Shown here: positions 26,761 through 35,877 of the stretch, in pieces
Numbering within the stretch: position 1 is the stretch's first letter
Layout of the letters: the number at the start of each line of letters is the position of its first letter
Source: JAJCYX01 sp965243825
Lineage (GTDB): Bacteria > Chloroflexota > Dehalococcoidia > Lucifugimonadales > Lucifugimonadaceae
Length of the DNA stretch: 64,000 bases
Assembly (NCBI GenBank): GCA_965243825.1
Contig: CBDEVT010000001.1
Coordinates: 2,294,001 to 2,358,000 of the forward strand
Direction: 5' to 3'
Translations under genes and position numbers: made by a program
Notes under the pieces: generated by a model
What the model was told of the DNA's origin: nothing
What the model saw: the letters and a program-made list of their open reading frames with translations, nothing else
Database searches by the model: none

Positions 26761-26798
26761 ACGGCCCTTCCTTTCTGGTGTGATTAGGAACGGGCCGT
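26761..26798 (-). promoter_or_regulatory. Leader hairpin covering the ribosome site of the LDH2-type gene
   Basis: ACGGCCC plus TTCCT (26761-26772) pairs with AGGAA plus GGGCCGT (26786-26798), one bulged base, 12 bp in all. On the minus strand the second arm includes the AGGAAGG site 12 nt before GTG 26755. It may limit translation, or serve as the terminator of the upstream htrA-like gene. Confidence 0.5.
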
Positions 26799-26823
26799 AG
26801 TTTAGCTGGTCGACTGAATGCGC

Positions 26824-27783
26824 CTAATCCGGACTGTCTGATGGCTCGACGACCACGGAATAGAGATCACCGTCCCTCAAGAGAGCTATGTGCGCACGTT
26901 TGCCGATGAGATCACCTGTAAGCAGGCGGTGTAAAGAGTCGGTCGTCGTCACGGGATCCTTCTCAAGTGCGATCAGGATATCTCCCTCCTGCAATCCTCC
27001 TGACGCTGCAGGTGTTCCCTCACCGACTGCAGCTACACGGACTCCGGTTTCAGTTGGCAGACCGAACCTTGTCACCAGCTCGGATGGCACCTGGACCGTA
27101 TGCACATTGATACCCAGGAAACCTCGCCTGACCCGTCCTTCTTCGATCAGCGTTTCGCTGACCCATTTCGCCGTGTTGACCGGTACGGCGAAGCTCAATC
27201 CCTGTGCCCATGGAATGACAGCGGTGTTGATGCCGACTACATGGCCATAAGGCGTAACCAGCGGTCCGCCGCTGTTGCCGGGGTTCAGGGCTGCATCAGT
27301 CTGGATCACGTTTTCGATAAGACGTCCGCTTTTGGATCGTAGGCTGCGACCAAGCGCACTTACGACACCGGCGGTTACCGTGTGCTCGAGAGCATGTGGC
27401 GATCCGACTGCGACCACAAGCTGACCCACGCGCAACGAAGCCGAGTCGCCGAGAGCTGCGACGGGCCGAGTCGATGCATCCACCTTTACCACGCCGATGT
27501 CGGTTGCCGGATCGTGACCAACCACGACCCCGATCATTTCTGACCCATCTGCAAATGAAGCCGTGACCTGCTTTGCTCCTTCAACTACATGACTGTTCGT
27601 GAGGATGTGGCCGTCGGCAGAAAACAGCATGCCGGAGCCTATCCCGCCACGGCCACCACGAGTTTTTCTTGAGAGGCTCACAACACTGTCGCGAACTGAC
27701 TCCGCCGCCGCGATCACCGCACGCGAGTAAGCGTCCAATAGATCTTCGCTCGCGTGAGCGCTTGCATTGGTCTCTGTAGTCAA
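26824..27783 (-). CDS. HtrA/Deg-like serine protease with PDZ domain, no signal peptide
   Basis: Protein quality-control protease. Triad: His65 (ILTNSHVVEG), Asp95 (DPATDIGVVKV), Ser171 (NPGNSGGPL). A PDZ domain follows at about 225-310 (GFLGINVHTV, GTPAASGGLQEGDILIAL). The N-terminus (MTTETNASAHASEDLLDAYS) has no hydrophobic segment, so unlike most Deg proteases it looks cytoplasmic. At 319 residues it is compact. Confidence 0.9.
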   Translation of the reverse strand: MTTETNASAHASEDLLDAYSRAVIAAAESVRDSVVSLSRKTRGGRGGIGSGMLFSADGHILTNSHVVEGAKQVTASFADGSEMIGVVVGHDPATDIGVVKVDASTRPVAALGDSASLRVGQLVVAVGSPHALEHTVTAGVVSALGRSLRSKSGRLIENVIQTDAALNPGNSGGPLVTPYGHVVGINTAVIPWAQGLSFAVPVNTAKWVSETLIEEGRVRRGFLGINVHTVQVPSELVTRFGLPTETGVRVAAVGEGTPAASGGLQEGDILIALEKDPVTTTDSLHRLLTGDLIGKRAHIALLRDGDLYSVVVEPSDSPD

Positions 27784-27814
27784 TGAAACCTCTTAGTGTG
27801 AGAGAAGCAGACGA

Positions 27815-28090
27815 CTAGAGTCGTATGGGCTCCATAACGGTTTCCAACTGTCGACTGTTCCGCCTGCTCCACCTACCTCCGCCTGGTCCACATCCGTAGC
27901 CCGAGCGCTTTGCCATCAGCATGTACCGGAACATGCGAGGTGCTCGCAGGATCAGGCGCGGTCGCATGATGACCATCGGCAGCAGTAGCAGCACAGCGAA
28001 CGGGACAAACAGCGCTACTCGTAGCAGCATGAACGCTGCGAACAGCGGCAACAGAATCAAAAATCCGATTGCTTTCAACATCTCAACCAA
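27815..28090 (-). CDS. Small hydrophobic membrane protein, unknown
   Basis: The first 50 of 91 residues are strongly hydrophobic (IGFLILLPLFAAFMLL, then VALFVPFAVLLLLPMVIM), enough for two membrane spans. A basic tail follows with a Gly-rich stretch (GYGCGPGGGRWSRR). No family recognised. It lies between an HtrA-like gene and an uncharacterised gene on the same strand. Confidence 0.6.
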   Translation of the reverse strand: MVEMLKAIGFLILLPLFAAFMLLRVALFVPFAVLLLLPMVIMRPRLILRAPRMFRYMLMAKRSGYGCGPGGGRWSRRNSRQLETVMEPIRL

Positions 28091-28147
28091 TCCTTACTCG
28101 TGAACCGTCAACTTCCTAACCATGTGCGATCGATGCGCGCGTTCTGC

Positions 28148-28678
28148 CTAAGTGGCCGGGCCTTTTGATCGAACTTCAGAGACCGACTTGAACGCGTCTT
28201 TCAACTCGGTCAGCCACTGTTCCTCTTTTTTTGCGACGTATCGGACGCACCATCCGAGCGCTTCGCTACGGGATGAGGCGACGCCTGCATCCACCAGAGT
28301 GTCGAGTACCTGTCGCTCGGTGATCTTCAGGCGAGTCATTGTGGGTACGCTGATGTGAGTGAACAGGAATCGGTCTGCACCGATCGCAGCGCCCCAGGAG
28401 ACGTGCTTGCCAAACTTGTCCTGCGCGTCCGATGCGATTTCCATCCGCTTCTCGCGCGTCTCTTCGCGCCACTCTTTTACTGCAGCCCGACGGGCAGACT
28501 CGACGGTGTCCTCGTTGTCACCGTCGTTAGAAGGATCATTGATCGGACCGATAACGACGATCTCATCGCGGTCGACAAGTAACTCGACTTCGGCGTCGAC
28601 CCCTTCGGTCAAGGCGTACCACTCTTCGGGCAGCCGTCTCTTGAACCATTCCTTCGTCTGAGTTGAGTCAATTGGCAT
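28148..28678 (-). CDS. Uncharacterised small protein, possibly DNA-binding
   Basis: The 176 residues are charged. The N-terminal half has WFKRRLPEEWYALTEGVDAEVELLVDRDEI. The C-terminal part, RLKITERQVLDTLVDAGVASSRSEALGWCVRYV, resembles a ribbon-helix-helix-like or SEAL-type motif found in small regulators. A 26-bp near-perfect palindrome sits 23 nt before the start, which suggests autoregulation. No firm family assignment. Confidence 0.6.
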   Translation of the reverse strand: MPIDSTQTKEWFKRRLPEEWYALTEGVDAEVELLVDRDEIVVIGPINDPSNDGDNEDTVESARRAAVKEWREETREKRMEIASDAQDKFGKHVSWGAAIGADRFLFTHISVPTMTRLKITERQVLDTLVDAGVASSRSEALGWCVRYVAKKEEQWLTELKDAFKSVSEVRSKGPAT

Positions 28679-28700
28679 TCCATACCGCTTTCTACGTAGT

Positions 28701-28726
28701 TGTAATTCTGTAATTACATGATTACA
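28701..28726. promoter_or_regulatory. 26-bp palindromic operator
   Basis: TGTAAT-TC-TGTAATTACA-TG-ATTACA has a perfect 10-bp core and symmetric outer half-sites; only the two dinucleotide spacers break symmetry. It overlaps a possible minus-strand -10 (TACTAT, 28731-28726) and lies just upstream of the gene ending at 28148. Confidence 0.6.
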
Positions 28727-28937
28727 TAGTATGCAGGCGCAAGCAAATGTCGGCTCTCAAGTTCAAGAACCAGGCCATTGAAGCGGTAGTTGAGAGATCG
28801 ACAGAACAGCATGGTCTGTTTCACAGGTCTATACTGGCCTGCACTGGTGACCAGGCCCCGGGCTTCCCTGCCTGCTGCAGCGCATCGAAGCGTCGCCACA
28901 CTCGTATCTCGTCAACCTGTGAATGGACACAGCCTGA

Positions 28938-30254
28938 TTGGCTTCTCGCTCAACAGTTGAACCCGCTCAATCGCCGCCCAAAGATGGTTCGACTGCCGAC
29001 GCACCTGTGACCTCGTCCAGAAAGTCGGAAAGCGGGTTTTCGACGTGGGTGAAGCTGACCTTCTCCTCCCTGGATAACAGGAGTTTCAGGTTCCTCTGGT
29101 TCGGAATGCTGCTCTCGATGGGTGGGTTCCAGATGCAGATGATTGCCCGCGGAATCCTCGTCTACGACATCACAGGTGACCAGGCGTTGACCAGCATCGT
29201 GGCAATGGGCTTCGCACCCAGCCTGCTCGTCGTTTCACTGTTTGGCGGCGTTCTCGGAGACCGCATGGAGCGGCGCACGCTGATCCAGATTGGGCAGGGC
29301 ATGAACGCTCTCGCCGCCGGTGTGGTAGCGGTGACTGTCATCGCCGGAGTCGTTGAATGGTGGCACCTGTTCATTGTTTCCGTGGTGCAGGGGGCGATGT
29401 TTGCGCTGCAGATGCCGGCTCGTCAGGCCGCAATACCGAAGCTGGTAGGCAAGGAGCGGGTTGGCAACGCAGTCGCTCTGAACGCAATGGCGATGAGCCT
29501 GATGAACGTCGCCGCGCCCGGTATCGGCGGAGGGATCTACGCTATCGGCGGACCGGAGGTCACGTATCTTGTCGTCACCGGCATGATGATCACAGCCGTA
29601 CTTGTGACCGGCTTCATACCGAAGATGTACCCCGGAGGTGAGGCTGCCAAGAAATCGGTGGTCGACAACATCAAGGGCGGTTTCAGCTACCTGAAGATCA
29701 ACCCGCTGGTGAGAATCCTGCTGATCTACAGCATCGTTCTGGCGTTGCTCTCTATGCCGTTCCGCATGCTGGTTCCGGTCTTCGCTGAGGACCTCTACGG
29801 CGCAGGTGAGTTCGGAGTGGGTATCTACGCGATGATGATCGGCGTTGGCGGTGTTGCCGCGTCCTTGCTTTCGGCGAGTCTGCGGAAAGGGCAGCACCGG
29901 GGCAAGATCTTCCTGAGCGCTGGAATCATCTCTGGAGTATCACTTCTATTGATCGGAGCGGTGCCGATCTACATCGTTGGCGCGGCACTTGCCATTGGGA
30001 TCGGATTCGGCGAGACGATCAGGTGGGGACTTGGCCAGGCGCTGATAATGGAAGAGACAGATGACGAGTACAGGTCACGCATCATGAGCCTGATGATGAT
30101 GTCGTTCGGCCTCATGCCGCTCGCCGTTGTGCCACTGGGCTTCGCTGTGAAGTGGTTTGGTGCAGAAGAATCTGTGCTCGGAATGTCAGCGATGCTGCTG
30201 GTTGCTGCTGTCCTGTTCATCCTGGGCAGCTCTCGCATTCGCCGATTACAGTAG
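28938..30254 (+). CDS. MFS exporter (DHA3/enterobactin-exporter-like)
   Basis: A 12-helix major facilitator protein of 438 residues. The segment RSFRFLWFGMLLSMGGFQMQMIARGILVYDITG and the loop GGVLGDRMERRTLIQIGQ match the MFS_3/DHA3 drug or siderophore exporter group. The second half begins after the central loop near MYPGGEAAKKS. The start is uncertain: TTG 28938 gives a 35-residue polar extension; a later start near 29049 is possible. Substrate unknown. Confidence 0.85.
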   Translation: MASRSTVEPAQSPPKDGSTADAPVTSSRKSESGFSTWVKLTFSSLDNRSFRFLWFGMLLSMGGFQMQMIARGILVYDITGDQALTSIVAMGFAPSLLVVSLFGGVLGDRMERRTLIQIGQGMNALAAGVVAVTVIAGVVEWWHLFIVSVVQGAMFALQMPARQAAIPKLVGKERVGNAVALNAMAMSLMNVAAPGIGGGIYAIGGPEVTYLVVTGMMITAVLVTGFIPKMYPGGEAAKKSVVDNIKGGFSYLKINPLVRILLIYSIVLALLSMPFRMLVPVFAEDLYGAGEFGVGIYAMMIGVGGVAASLLSASLRKGQHRGKIFLSAGIISGVSLLLIGAVPIYIVGAALAIGIGFGETIRWGLGQALIMEETDDEYRSRIMSLMMMSFGLMPLAVVPLGFAVKWFGAEESVLGMSAMLLVAAVLFILGSSRIRRLQ

Positions 30255-30361
30255 GGATCCATTCCCGAAGCTCATCTCGGCCGAAGCGGAGAGGTTTCCC
30301 GTACCCGCCGTCGCAAATAGTTTCCATGTCACGGAGCGGTGCGCAGGCATAGACTGTCGGA

Positions 30362-31189
30362 ATGCCGATAGAGATCACGTACACCGAAGACCCTTCGTTT
30401 GTGCTTTCCGAAGCTGGTGAGTTCCTTGCTGCAGACAGGGTGCGCAACAACGTGATGATTGTCCTGCTCCACGACCGTGCAGAGACAGGCGATGTTGGTC
30501 GCTACTGGATTGCAAAACAGGAAGGCGCCGTCCGTGGCATCGTGTTCCAGTCGCCACTCAACTTCAGCGCGTTGGTCACTCCCATGGAGCGAGATGTGAC
30601 CGCTGCCTTAGTCGACAGGATCGCTGGAGACGGCGTGGAACTACCTGCCGTCGGCTTCGAGACTCAGACATCTACCGCGTTCGCTGGTGAATGGGCGGCA
30701 CGCACGAAATGTGCCGTACGACCTTCTCGAGCAGGGCGGCAGTACGAGTGCTTCGATGTAATACCACCCGCTAAGCCTGCAAGCGGAGAGTTGCGGTTGG
30801 CGAAGCCCGATGAACGAGATCTGATGATCGACTGGATCGCTGAGTTTCGAGGGATGGTTGGTGGGCCGGACTCAGACGTAGCGGCTGGAGTCGACAGAGG
30901 GATTGCGCGGCAGCTGATACACGTCTGGGATGACCAGGGTCCGGTATCGGTGGCAATACAGAGTCCGGCAGTGGATGGCTTCGTGCAGGTCCGCACTGTC
31001 TTTACGCCATCGGAACACCGGGGCAAAGGCTTTGCGTCGGCATGCGTTGCTGAACTAACATCCCAGGTGCTGGCTTCTGGTGACCGCTGCCTTATCTACA
31101 CCAACCTCAACAACCCGACAGCGAACCACATTTACCAGCAGATCGGCTACGAGGTGGTGCAGGAAACGCTTCAGCTGGATTTTGAGTAA
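30362..31189 (+). CDS. GNAT-family N-acetyltransferase
   Basis: The C-terminal half is a GNAT domain: VQVRTVFTPSEHRGKGFASACVAEL (acetyl-CoA binding loop R/Q-x-x-G-x-G/A), then YTNLNNPTANHIYQQIGYEVV. The N-terminal half (1-130) is a degenerate repeat of similar fold. The substrate cannot be told. It converges on uvrB with 4 nt between stops. Confidence 0.8.
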   Translation: MPIEITYTEDPSFVLSEAGEFLAADRVRNNVMIVLLHDRAETGDVGRYWIAKQEGAVRGIVFQSPLNFSALVTPMERDVTAALVDRIAGDGVELPAVGFETQTSTAFAGEWAARTKCAVRPSRAGRQYECFDVIPPAKPASGELRLAKPDERDLMIDWIAEFRGMVGGPDSDVAAGVDRGIARQLIHVWDDQGPVSVAIQSPAVDGFVQVRTVFTPSEHRGKGFASACVAELTSQVLASGDRCLIYTNLNNPTANHIYQQIGYEVVQETLQLDFE

Positions 31190-31193
31190 GCGC

Positions 31194-33296
31194 CTACCTC
31201 AGCTCTTGCGGTACCTCGTCCAGCTGGGTGTCGCCGTCCTCGGAATCTTCGACAAGCGGTACTTCGCGGTCGGGTTCTGGATCGGGTGAGGATGAGCCCT
31301 CGGTTCCGGCTAAGACTTTGCGCAGGTCCATCACCTGGTCACGCAGCATGGCGGCTTTCTCGAACTCCAGCTCCCGTGCCGCCTGCTTCATCTGCTTTTC
31401 CAGGTCCTTCACCAGGCGCAGCATGTCGTCCTTTGGAAGGTCTGCGGCCGTGACGTAAGGAGTCTTCGTCTCGGCGACCTGGCGCACCCGCTGCGTGATG
31501 TCCTTGACCTCTTTCACGATTGACTGGGGCACGATGCCATTCTCAGCGTTGTGGGCAGACTGAATCTCCCGTCTGCGCTCGGTCTCGTCGATGGCGTTGC
31601 GCATCGAATCGGTGACCTTGTCGGCGTACATCACTACGCGGCCGGCCTCGTGTCGGGCGGCGCGGCCGATGGTCTGGATGAGCGAGGTGTTGGAGCGCAG
31701 GTAGCCCTCTTTGTCCGCGTCGAGAATTGCTACAAGCGAAACTTCAGGCAGGTCGAGACCTTCACGGAGCAGGTTGATGCCGACCACTACGTCGTAGACA
31801 CCAAGACGAAGGTCGCGCAGAATCTCTGTGCGCTCCAGAGTATTGATCTCCGAGTGCAGGTAGTGAACGCGGACGCCCATCTCTCGGAGGTAGTCGGAAA
31901 GCTCCTCAGCCATTCGCTTGGTGAGCGTAGTGACAAGAACACGCTGGTTGAGCTTTGTCGTCTCGGTGATCTCGTGCATCAGATCGTCGATCTGGCCCTC
32001 CGTGGGACGGATCTCGATCATCGGGTCGATCAGACCTGTCGGACGGATGATTTGTTCGACTCGCTGCTCTTCATGCGCGATCTCGTATGGCCCGGGGGTT
32101 GCCGAAACGTAGACAATCTGGTTGACACGGGACTCAAACTCCTCAAACGAAAGCGGCCGGTTATCGATGGCTGAAGGGAGCCTGAATCCGAAGTCGACAA
32201 GCGTGCGCTTGCGGGCGAGGTCGCCATGGAACATGCCCCGTATCTGGGGCAATGTGATGTGCGACTCGTCGATGAAGATCAGGTAGTCGTCAGGGAAGTA
32301 GTCGAGTAGTGTCCATGGTGCCGAACCCGGTGGGCGGCGTCCAAGAGGCCGTGAGTAGTTCTCAATACCAGCGCATGTCCCGGTTTCGCGCAGCATTTCC
32401 AGGTCGAAACGGGTGCGTTGCTCGATACGTTCGGCCTCCAACAGCTTCCCCTGGTCCCGGAACAGCTCAAGCTGCTCCTCCATCTCCTCTTCGATCTCCT
32501 TGAGCGCCTCTCCGAACTGCTCCTCAGGCGTGATGAAGTGCTTGCCAGGGAAGATGTCGATCTCATCCACTTCGGCCAGGACCTCTCCTGTGAGTGGGTC
32601 GAGCTGCGTGATGCGCTCCACTTCGTCGCCGAAGAACTGCACGCGAACGGCCAGTTCCTCGTACGCAGGCATGATCTCCAATGTGTCACCGCGCAGACGG
32701 AAGCGACCGCGGGTCATCTCCATGTCGTTGCGCTCGTAGTACATGTCCACCAGTTTGCGGACGACCTTGCGCAGACCCGGTTCAGTGCCCTTCTTGATGT
32801 TGAGTACGATCGCCCTGTATTCCTCAGGTGAGCCGAGACCGTAGATGCAGGAGACGGAGGCGACGATGATGGTGTCGCGGCGAGTCAGGAGTGATCGGGT
32901 TGCTGCGTGGCGGAGCCGGTCGATCTCTTCGTTAACGTCCGACTCCTTCTCGATGTAGGTGTCGGATTGTGGGACATAGGCTTCGGGCTGGTAGTAGTCG
33001 TAGTAGGAGACGAAGTACTGAACCGAGTTGTTAGGGAAGAATTCCTGGAACTCGGCGGCAAGCTGGGCGGCGAGAGTCTTGTTGTGGGCGATGATGAGGG
33101 TGGGTTTCTGGGTCTTCTCGATGATGCCGGCCATCGTGAAGGTTTTACCTGAACCGGTTACACCGAGAAGTGTCTGGTGATGCAGGGCGCGCTGGACGAC
33201 GCCATCTGTCAGCTTCTCTATCGCTGCTGGCTGGTCACCGGTCGGCTTGAAGTCAGAGACGATCTCGAACTGTCGGTCTGTTGAAAGAGTGGTCAT
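31194..33296 (-). CDS. uvrB: Excinuclease ABC subunit UvrB
   Basis: Damage-verifying helicase of nucleotide excision repair. Seen: FKPTGDQPAAIEKL, Walker A GVTGSGKTFT, the beta-hairpin YYDYYQPEAYVPQSDTY, the DEAD-like FIDESH, helicase motifs LREGLDLPEVSLVAILDADK and QTIGRAARH, and a C-terminal UVR motif (EKQMKQAARELEFEKAA). ATG 33296 gives MTTLSTDRQFEIVSDF, the usual N-terminus; the longer frame to 33371 adds nothing conserved. A polar tail of about 30 residues follows the UVR motif. Confidence 0.97.
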   Translation of the reverse strand: MTTLSTDRQFEIVSDFKPTGDQPAAIEKLTDGVVQRALHHQTLLGVTGSGKTFTMAGIIEKTQKPTLIIAHNKTLAAQLAAEFQEFFPNNSVQYFVSYYDYYQPEAYVPQSDTYIEKESDVNEEIDRLRHAATRSLLTRRDTIIVASVSCIYGLGSPEEYRAIVLNIKKGTEPGLRKVVRKLVDMYYERNDMEMTRGRFRLRGDTLEIMPAYEELAVRVQFFGDEVERITQLDPLTGEVLAEVDEIDIFPGKHFITPEEQFGEALKEIEEEMEEQLELFRDQGKLLEAERIEQRTRFDLEMLRETGTCAGIENYSRPLGRRPPGSAPWTLLDYFPDDYLIFIDESHITLPQIRGMFHGDLARKRTLVDFGFRLPSAIDNRPLSFEEFESRVNQIVYVSATPGPYEIAHEEQRVEQIIRPTGLIDPMIEIRPTEGQIDDLMHEITETTKLNQRVLVTTLTKRMAEELSDYLREMGVRVHYLHSEINTLERTEILRDLRLGVYDVVVGINLLREGLDLPEVSLVAILDADKEGYLRSNTSLIQTIGRAARHEAGRVVMYADKVTDSMRNAIDETERRREIQSAHNAENGIVPQSIVKEVKDITQRVRQVAETKTPYVTAADLPKDDMLRLVKDLEKQMKQAARELEFEKAAMLRDQVMDLRKVLAGTEGSSSPDPEPDREVPLVEDSEDGDTQLDEVPQELR

Positions 33297-33493
33297 GCAG
33301 ATCAGTACCCGAGTGTGACTTCTGTGGTTCAGTTCCATTCTAACTTGGGCAATTAAACGAAACCCTGACACGATTTTGCACTCGCATGGACGATCAGCGC
33401 AGGTTAATGATCACCGTGATTTACGCGCACTGAACAACGGGCCGAGATGGACGAGCAGTTGATAGGCAACACGGTCACTGAATTGTTGAAACG

Positions 33494-34147
33494 CTAGGAG
33501 CCGGCTATCTCAACCGGTATGCGGATAATCGTTTTCAGTTTGTCCGGTGCCGCACGACGAGGATCTGAAAGATAGATCTCATGATGAGGACCGATGCCCG
33601 GTCTTGACGCATGCTTCATACCGTGTTCCGTCATGAACTCCAGCATTTTCGAAACGGTCTCTGGTTCCTTCGCATATGGACCGATATGCATAGCCTGGAC
33701 GCAAAGGCCTTCCGCGATCGACTCCAGCTTGACAGCGAAGACCGCTTCAATTCCCTTGCTCTCGTTAACCTGGGTCTGGGCTGTTTCAAACATCTCAGTA
33801 GTAATGAATTCCGGTAGCTGGATCATTGCCTTCCAGGTCCATTCGTCCCTGGGGATGTCGCGGATTCCTGATGGGTCGACTGCAAGATGCTCTCCGTTGT
33901 CCACCCACCAGAATGCTTCGAGCGGGGACACAACGAAGTCCCTTCCCTCAGCCTTGCAGGTGAACTTCAGCGTGTACGCCAGCGAATAGAGCGCACCGAT
34001 GGCATTGGCGAATGCATCGCTCTCCGGAGCCCCCTCACCGGAGTAGGTGAGAAACAACCCGGACTTCAGATCAACAACCGATGGTTTTTTCCCAGCCTTG
34101 AAGTAGTCAGGCAAGGCCTTTTTGAGATCAAGTTTTGTTGTGGTCAT
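33494..34147 (-). CDS. GyrI-like small-molecule-binding domain protein
   Basis: The 217 residues match the GyrI-like/SOUL-BRE fold: KKALPDYFKAGKKPSVVDL, FWWVDNGEHL, VNESKGIEAVFAVKLESIAEGLCVQAMHIGPYAKEP and a C-terminal HHEIYLSDPRRAAPDKLKTI. Relatives bind hydrophobic ligands or hydrolyse cyclopropyl-type compounds. No DNA-binding domain is attached. Role unknown. Confidence 0.8.
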   Translation of the reverse strand: MTTTKLDLKKALPDYFKAGKKPSVVDLKSGLFLTYSGEGAPESDAFANAIGALYSLAYTLKFTCKAEGRDFVVSPLEAFWWVDNGEHLAVDPSGIRDIPRDEWTWKAMIQLPEFITTEMFETAQTQVNESKGIEAVFAVKLESIAEGLCVQAMHIGPYAKEPETVSKMLEFMTEHGMKHASRPGIGPHHEIYLSDPRRAAPDKLKTIIRIPVEIAGS

Positions 34148-34273
34148 GGATCGATCCTACGGCTTTATTGGCGATGTCTTAATGTTCGCCCGATCGATCT
34201 CGCGGGGCCGCCACTCACGATAAAGATAGTGTGAGGGCAGGACGGTGAAAAGGTTCTCGGGTCCTCCGTCGGA

Positions 34274-34903
34274 TTAGCTTTCGGGATACGAGAACCTGAA
34301 GGACGAGGTGTGCTGGCCTCCGTTTAGCCGGCCGTCCATCTCGATCATCATCGGCACACTCAGATCCAGCATGACGGCGGCGTGGAGTGGTCCACAGTCG
34401 ACAGGCCTGAAACCCAGGTCAGAGATGAGAGATGAGACTGTCTTCTTTGCGCCCTCGTCATCCCCGGCGAACAGCACGTCCCGCGGGTCTCCGGTGTGAT
34501 CAACGGGATCCAGTAACGTGCCTGAGAAGTTGCCTTTGAAAGCCGCCACAACTCGAGCTCCTTCGCCTATGGCCTTGGCAGTGAGTTCAGCACCGGCGCT
34601 TCCATCAGTTGGTTGGGCAGCAAACGGATTGGTGATGTCGATTACGATCTTGTCACGCAAGAGATCGGCATGTTTCGTAACAAGAGGAACAACATCGCCG
34701 TAGGGGACAGCTATGACGACGACTTCGCCAGCGGTGATCGCGCCTTCAAAACCATAGACACGGCTGTCTGCACCGACATCTGCCTGGAACTGCGTTTTCG
34801 TTTCGGGTGTGCGGGACCCAAACGCCACGAAGTGGCCGGAATTGAGCCAACCTTTGCCAAGGCCCATAGCCATTCGTCCAGTGCCGAGTATTGCAATGCG
34901 CAT
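34274..34903 (-). CDS. NADPH-dependent F420 reductase-like protein
   Basis: Rossmann motif GTGRMAMGLGKGWLNSGH followed by VAFGSRTPE (NADP-specific Ser-Arg). Then VVIAVPYGDVV and KIVIDITNPF match the NpdG/Fno family, as does the 209-residue length. ATG 34903 has AGGA upstream and starts at the conserved MRIAILGTG; the longer frame is unlikely. It may reduce F420 with NADPH or act on another substrate. A second member lies at 38691-39350. Confidence 0.8.
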   Translation of the reverse strand: MRIAILGTGRMAMGLGKGWLNSGHFVAFGSRTPETKTQFQADVGADSRVYGFEGAITAGEVVVIAVPYGDVVPLVTKHADLLRDKIVIDITNPFAAQPTDGSAGAELTAKAIGEGARVVAAFKGNFSGTLLDPVDHTGDPRDVLFAGDDEGAKKTVSSLISDLGFRPVDCGPLHAAVMLDLSVPMMIEMDGRLNGGQHTSSFRFSYPES

Positions 34904-34970
34904 CTGTTCGTTTCCTGTTAACTCACTCAGTACACAATTTGAAACTGCTGTGAATAATAGCGACCAATTT

Positions 34971-35849
34971 TTACGGAACTGCAGATATCGCACCGGATCG
35001 TCTTTGCCTGAGCATCTCGATCCCCTGTGCCACGGTTAAACCTGGCTCAAGCTCTACGCCGTTCAACACCGGGAACGGATCGCCAGCCTTAACCTGCACA
35101 GGGTGTTCAGGATCTCCAATGTTCACGAACTCTGCGGCTGGCTCGCCTACCCATGCTGTGCGGTCCAGGATGATCCATCCTGCCCCTGCTGCGTCGATCA
35201 CTTCACCTGGCGCCAGTCCAACCGTCACCTCAGCCCTGAGACCGGCGGAGCCATCGAGTAAATAGATGCGACCACTGTCCGCGTTGGGGTCGAAAACCTT
35301 GACGGCCAGGCATCCGGTTCTTGCCCCCCAGTCCGGGATTATCAGCCCCTGGCTTAATGGTCCAGGAACTTCCAATATCCCGGTTACCGCCTGCTCCGAG
35401 TTCGACATGACCACAATCCAGTCTATGGTGACTGAAAGGAACGAGGAACCTTCACGGGGCACGCTTCTCCGTCGTTCCAGCACCACCGCTGAACTGAGAT
35501 GATCCGGGCTGACGGTTGGCCGAGACCAGGTCGGCATCGCCAGCCTCGTCCGGCCAGGGCCAGTCTCACCAGCGACGTCCAGAGCAGAAAGGACCTGCTC
35601 GAAGCTTAATCCGCTATCTGTGCCATCGGGCAGAATCCAGATGTAGCCATCACCCTGATCTGTCACGACGAACACCGAGCTCGAATCTAGGTGGTTGATG
35701 GGGCCACCACAAAGCTCGACCGCTGGCGTTGGTGAATTAGAGGGTGACGGATCTGGAGTTGGGACGGCCGAAGAACACGCAAACGTGAGCACCAGAGCGA
35801 TCGTGATGACGAAGAGCAGGCGGCTGCGGGATGTGAAGAGAAAAGGCAA
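34971..35849 (-). CDS. Lipoprotein of unknown function
   Basis: Signal peptide with lipobox LTFAC at about residue 25, a short Pro/Ser/Thr linker (PTPDPSPSNSPTP), then a domain of about 245 residues with GDGYIWILPDGTDSG and two Cys. It is possibly beta-rich; no family recognised. Its 3' end lies 67 nt from the NpdG-like start on the same strand. Confidence 0.7.
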   Translation of the reverse strand: MPFLFTSRSRLLFVITIALVLTFACSSAVPTPDPSPSNSPTPAVELCGGPINHLDSSSVFVVTDQGDGYIWILPDGTDSGLSFEQVLSALDVAGETGPGRTRLAMPTWSRPTVSPDHLSSAVVLERRRSVPREGSSFLSVTIDWIVVMSNSEQAVTGILEVPGPLSQGLIIPDWGARTGCLAVKVFDPNADSGRIYLLDGSAGLRAEVTVGLAPGEVIDAAGAGWIILDRTAWVGEPAAEFVNIGDPEHPVQVKAGDPFPVLNGVELEPGLTVAQGIEMLRQRRSGAISAVP

Positions 35850-35877
35850 AGAAGATTATCCTTCCCGTGCCTGCCGA

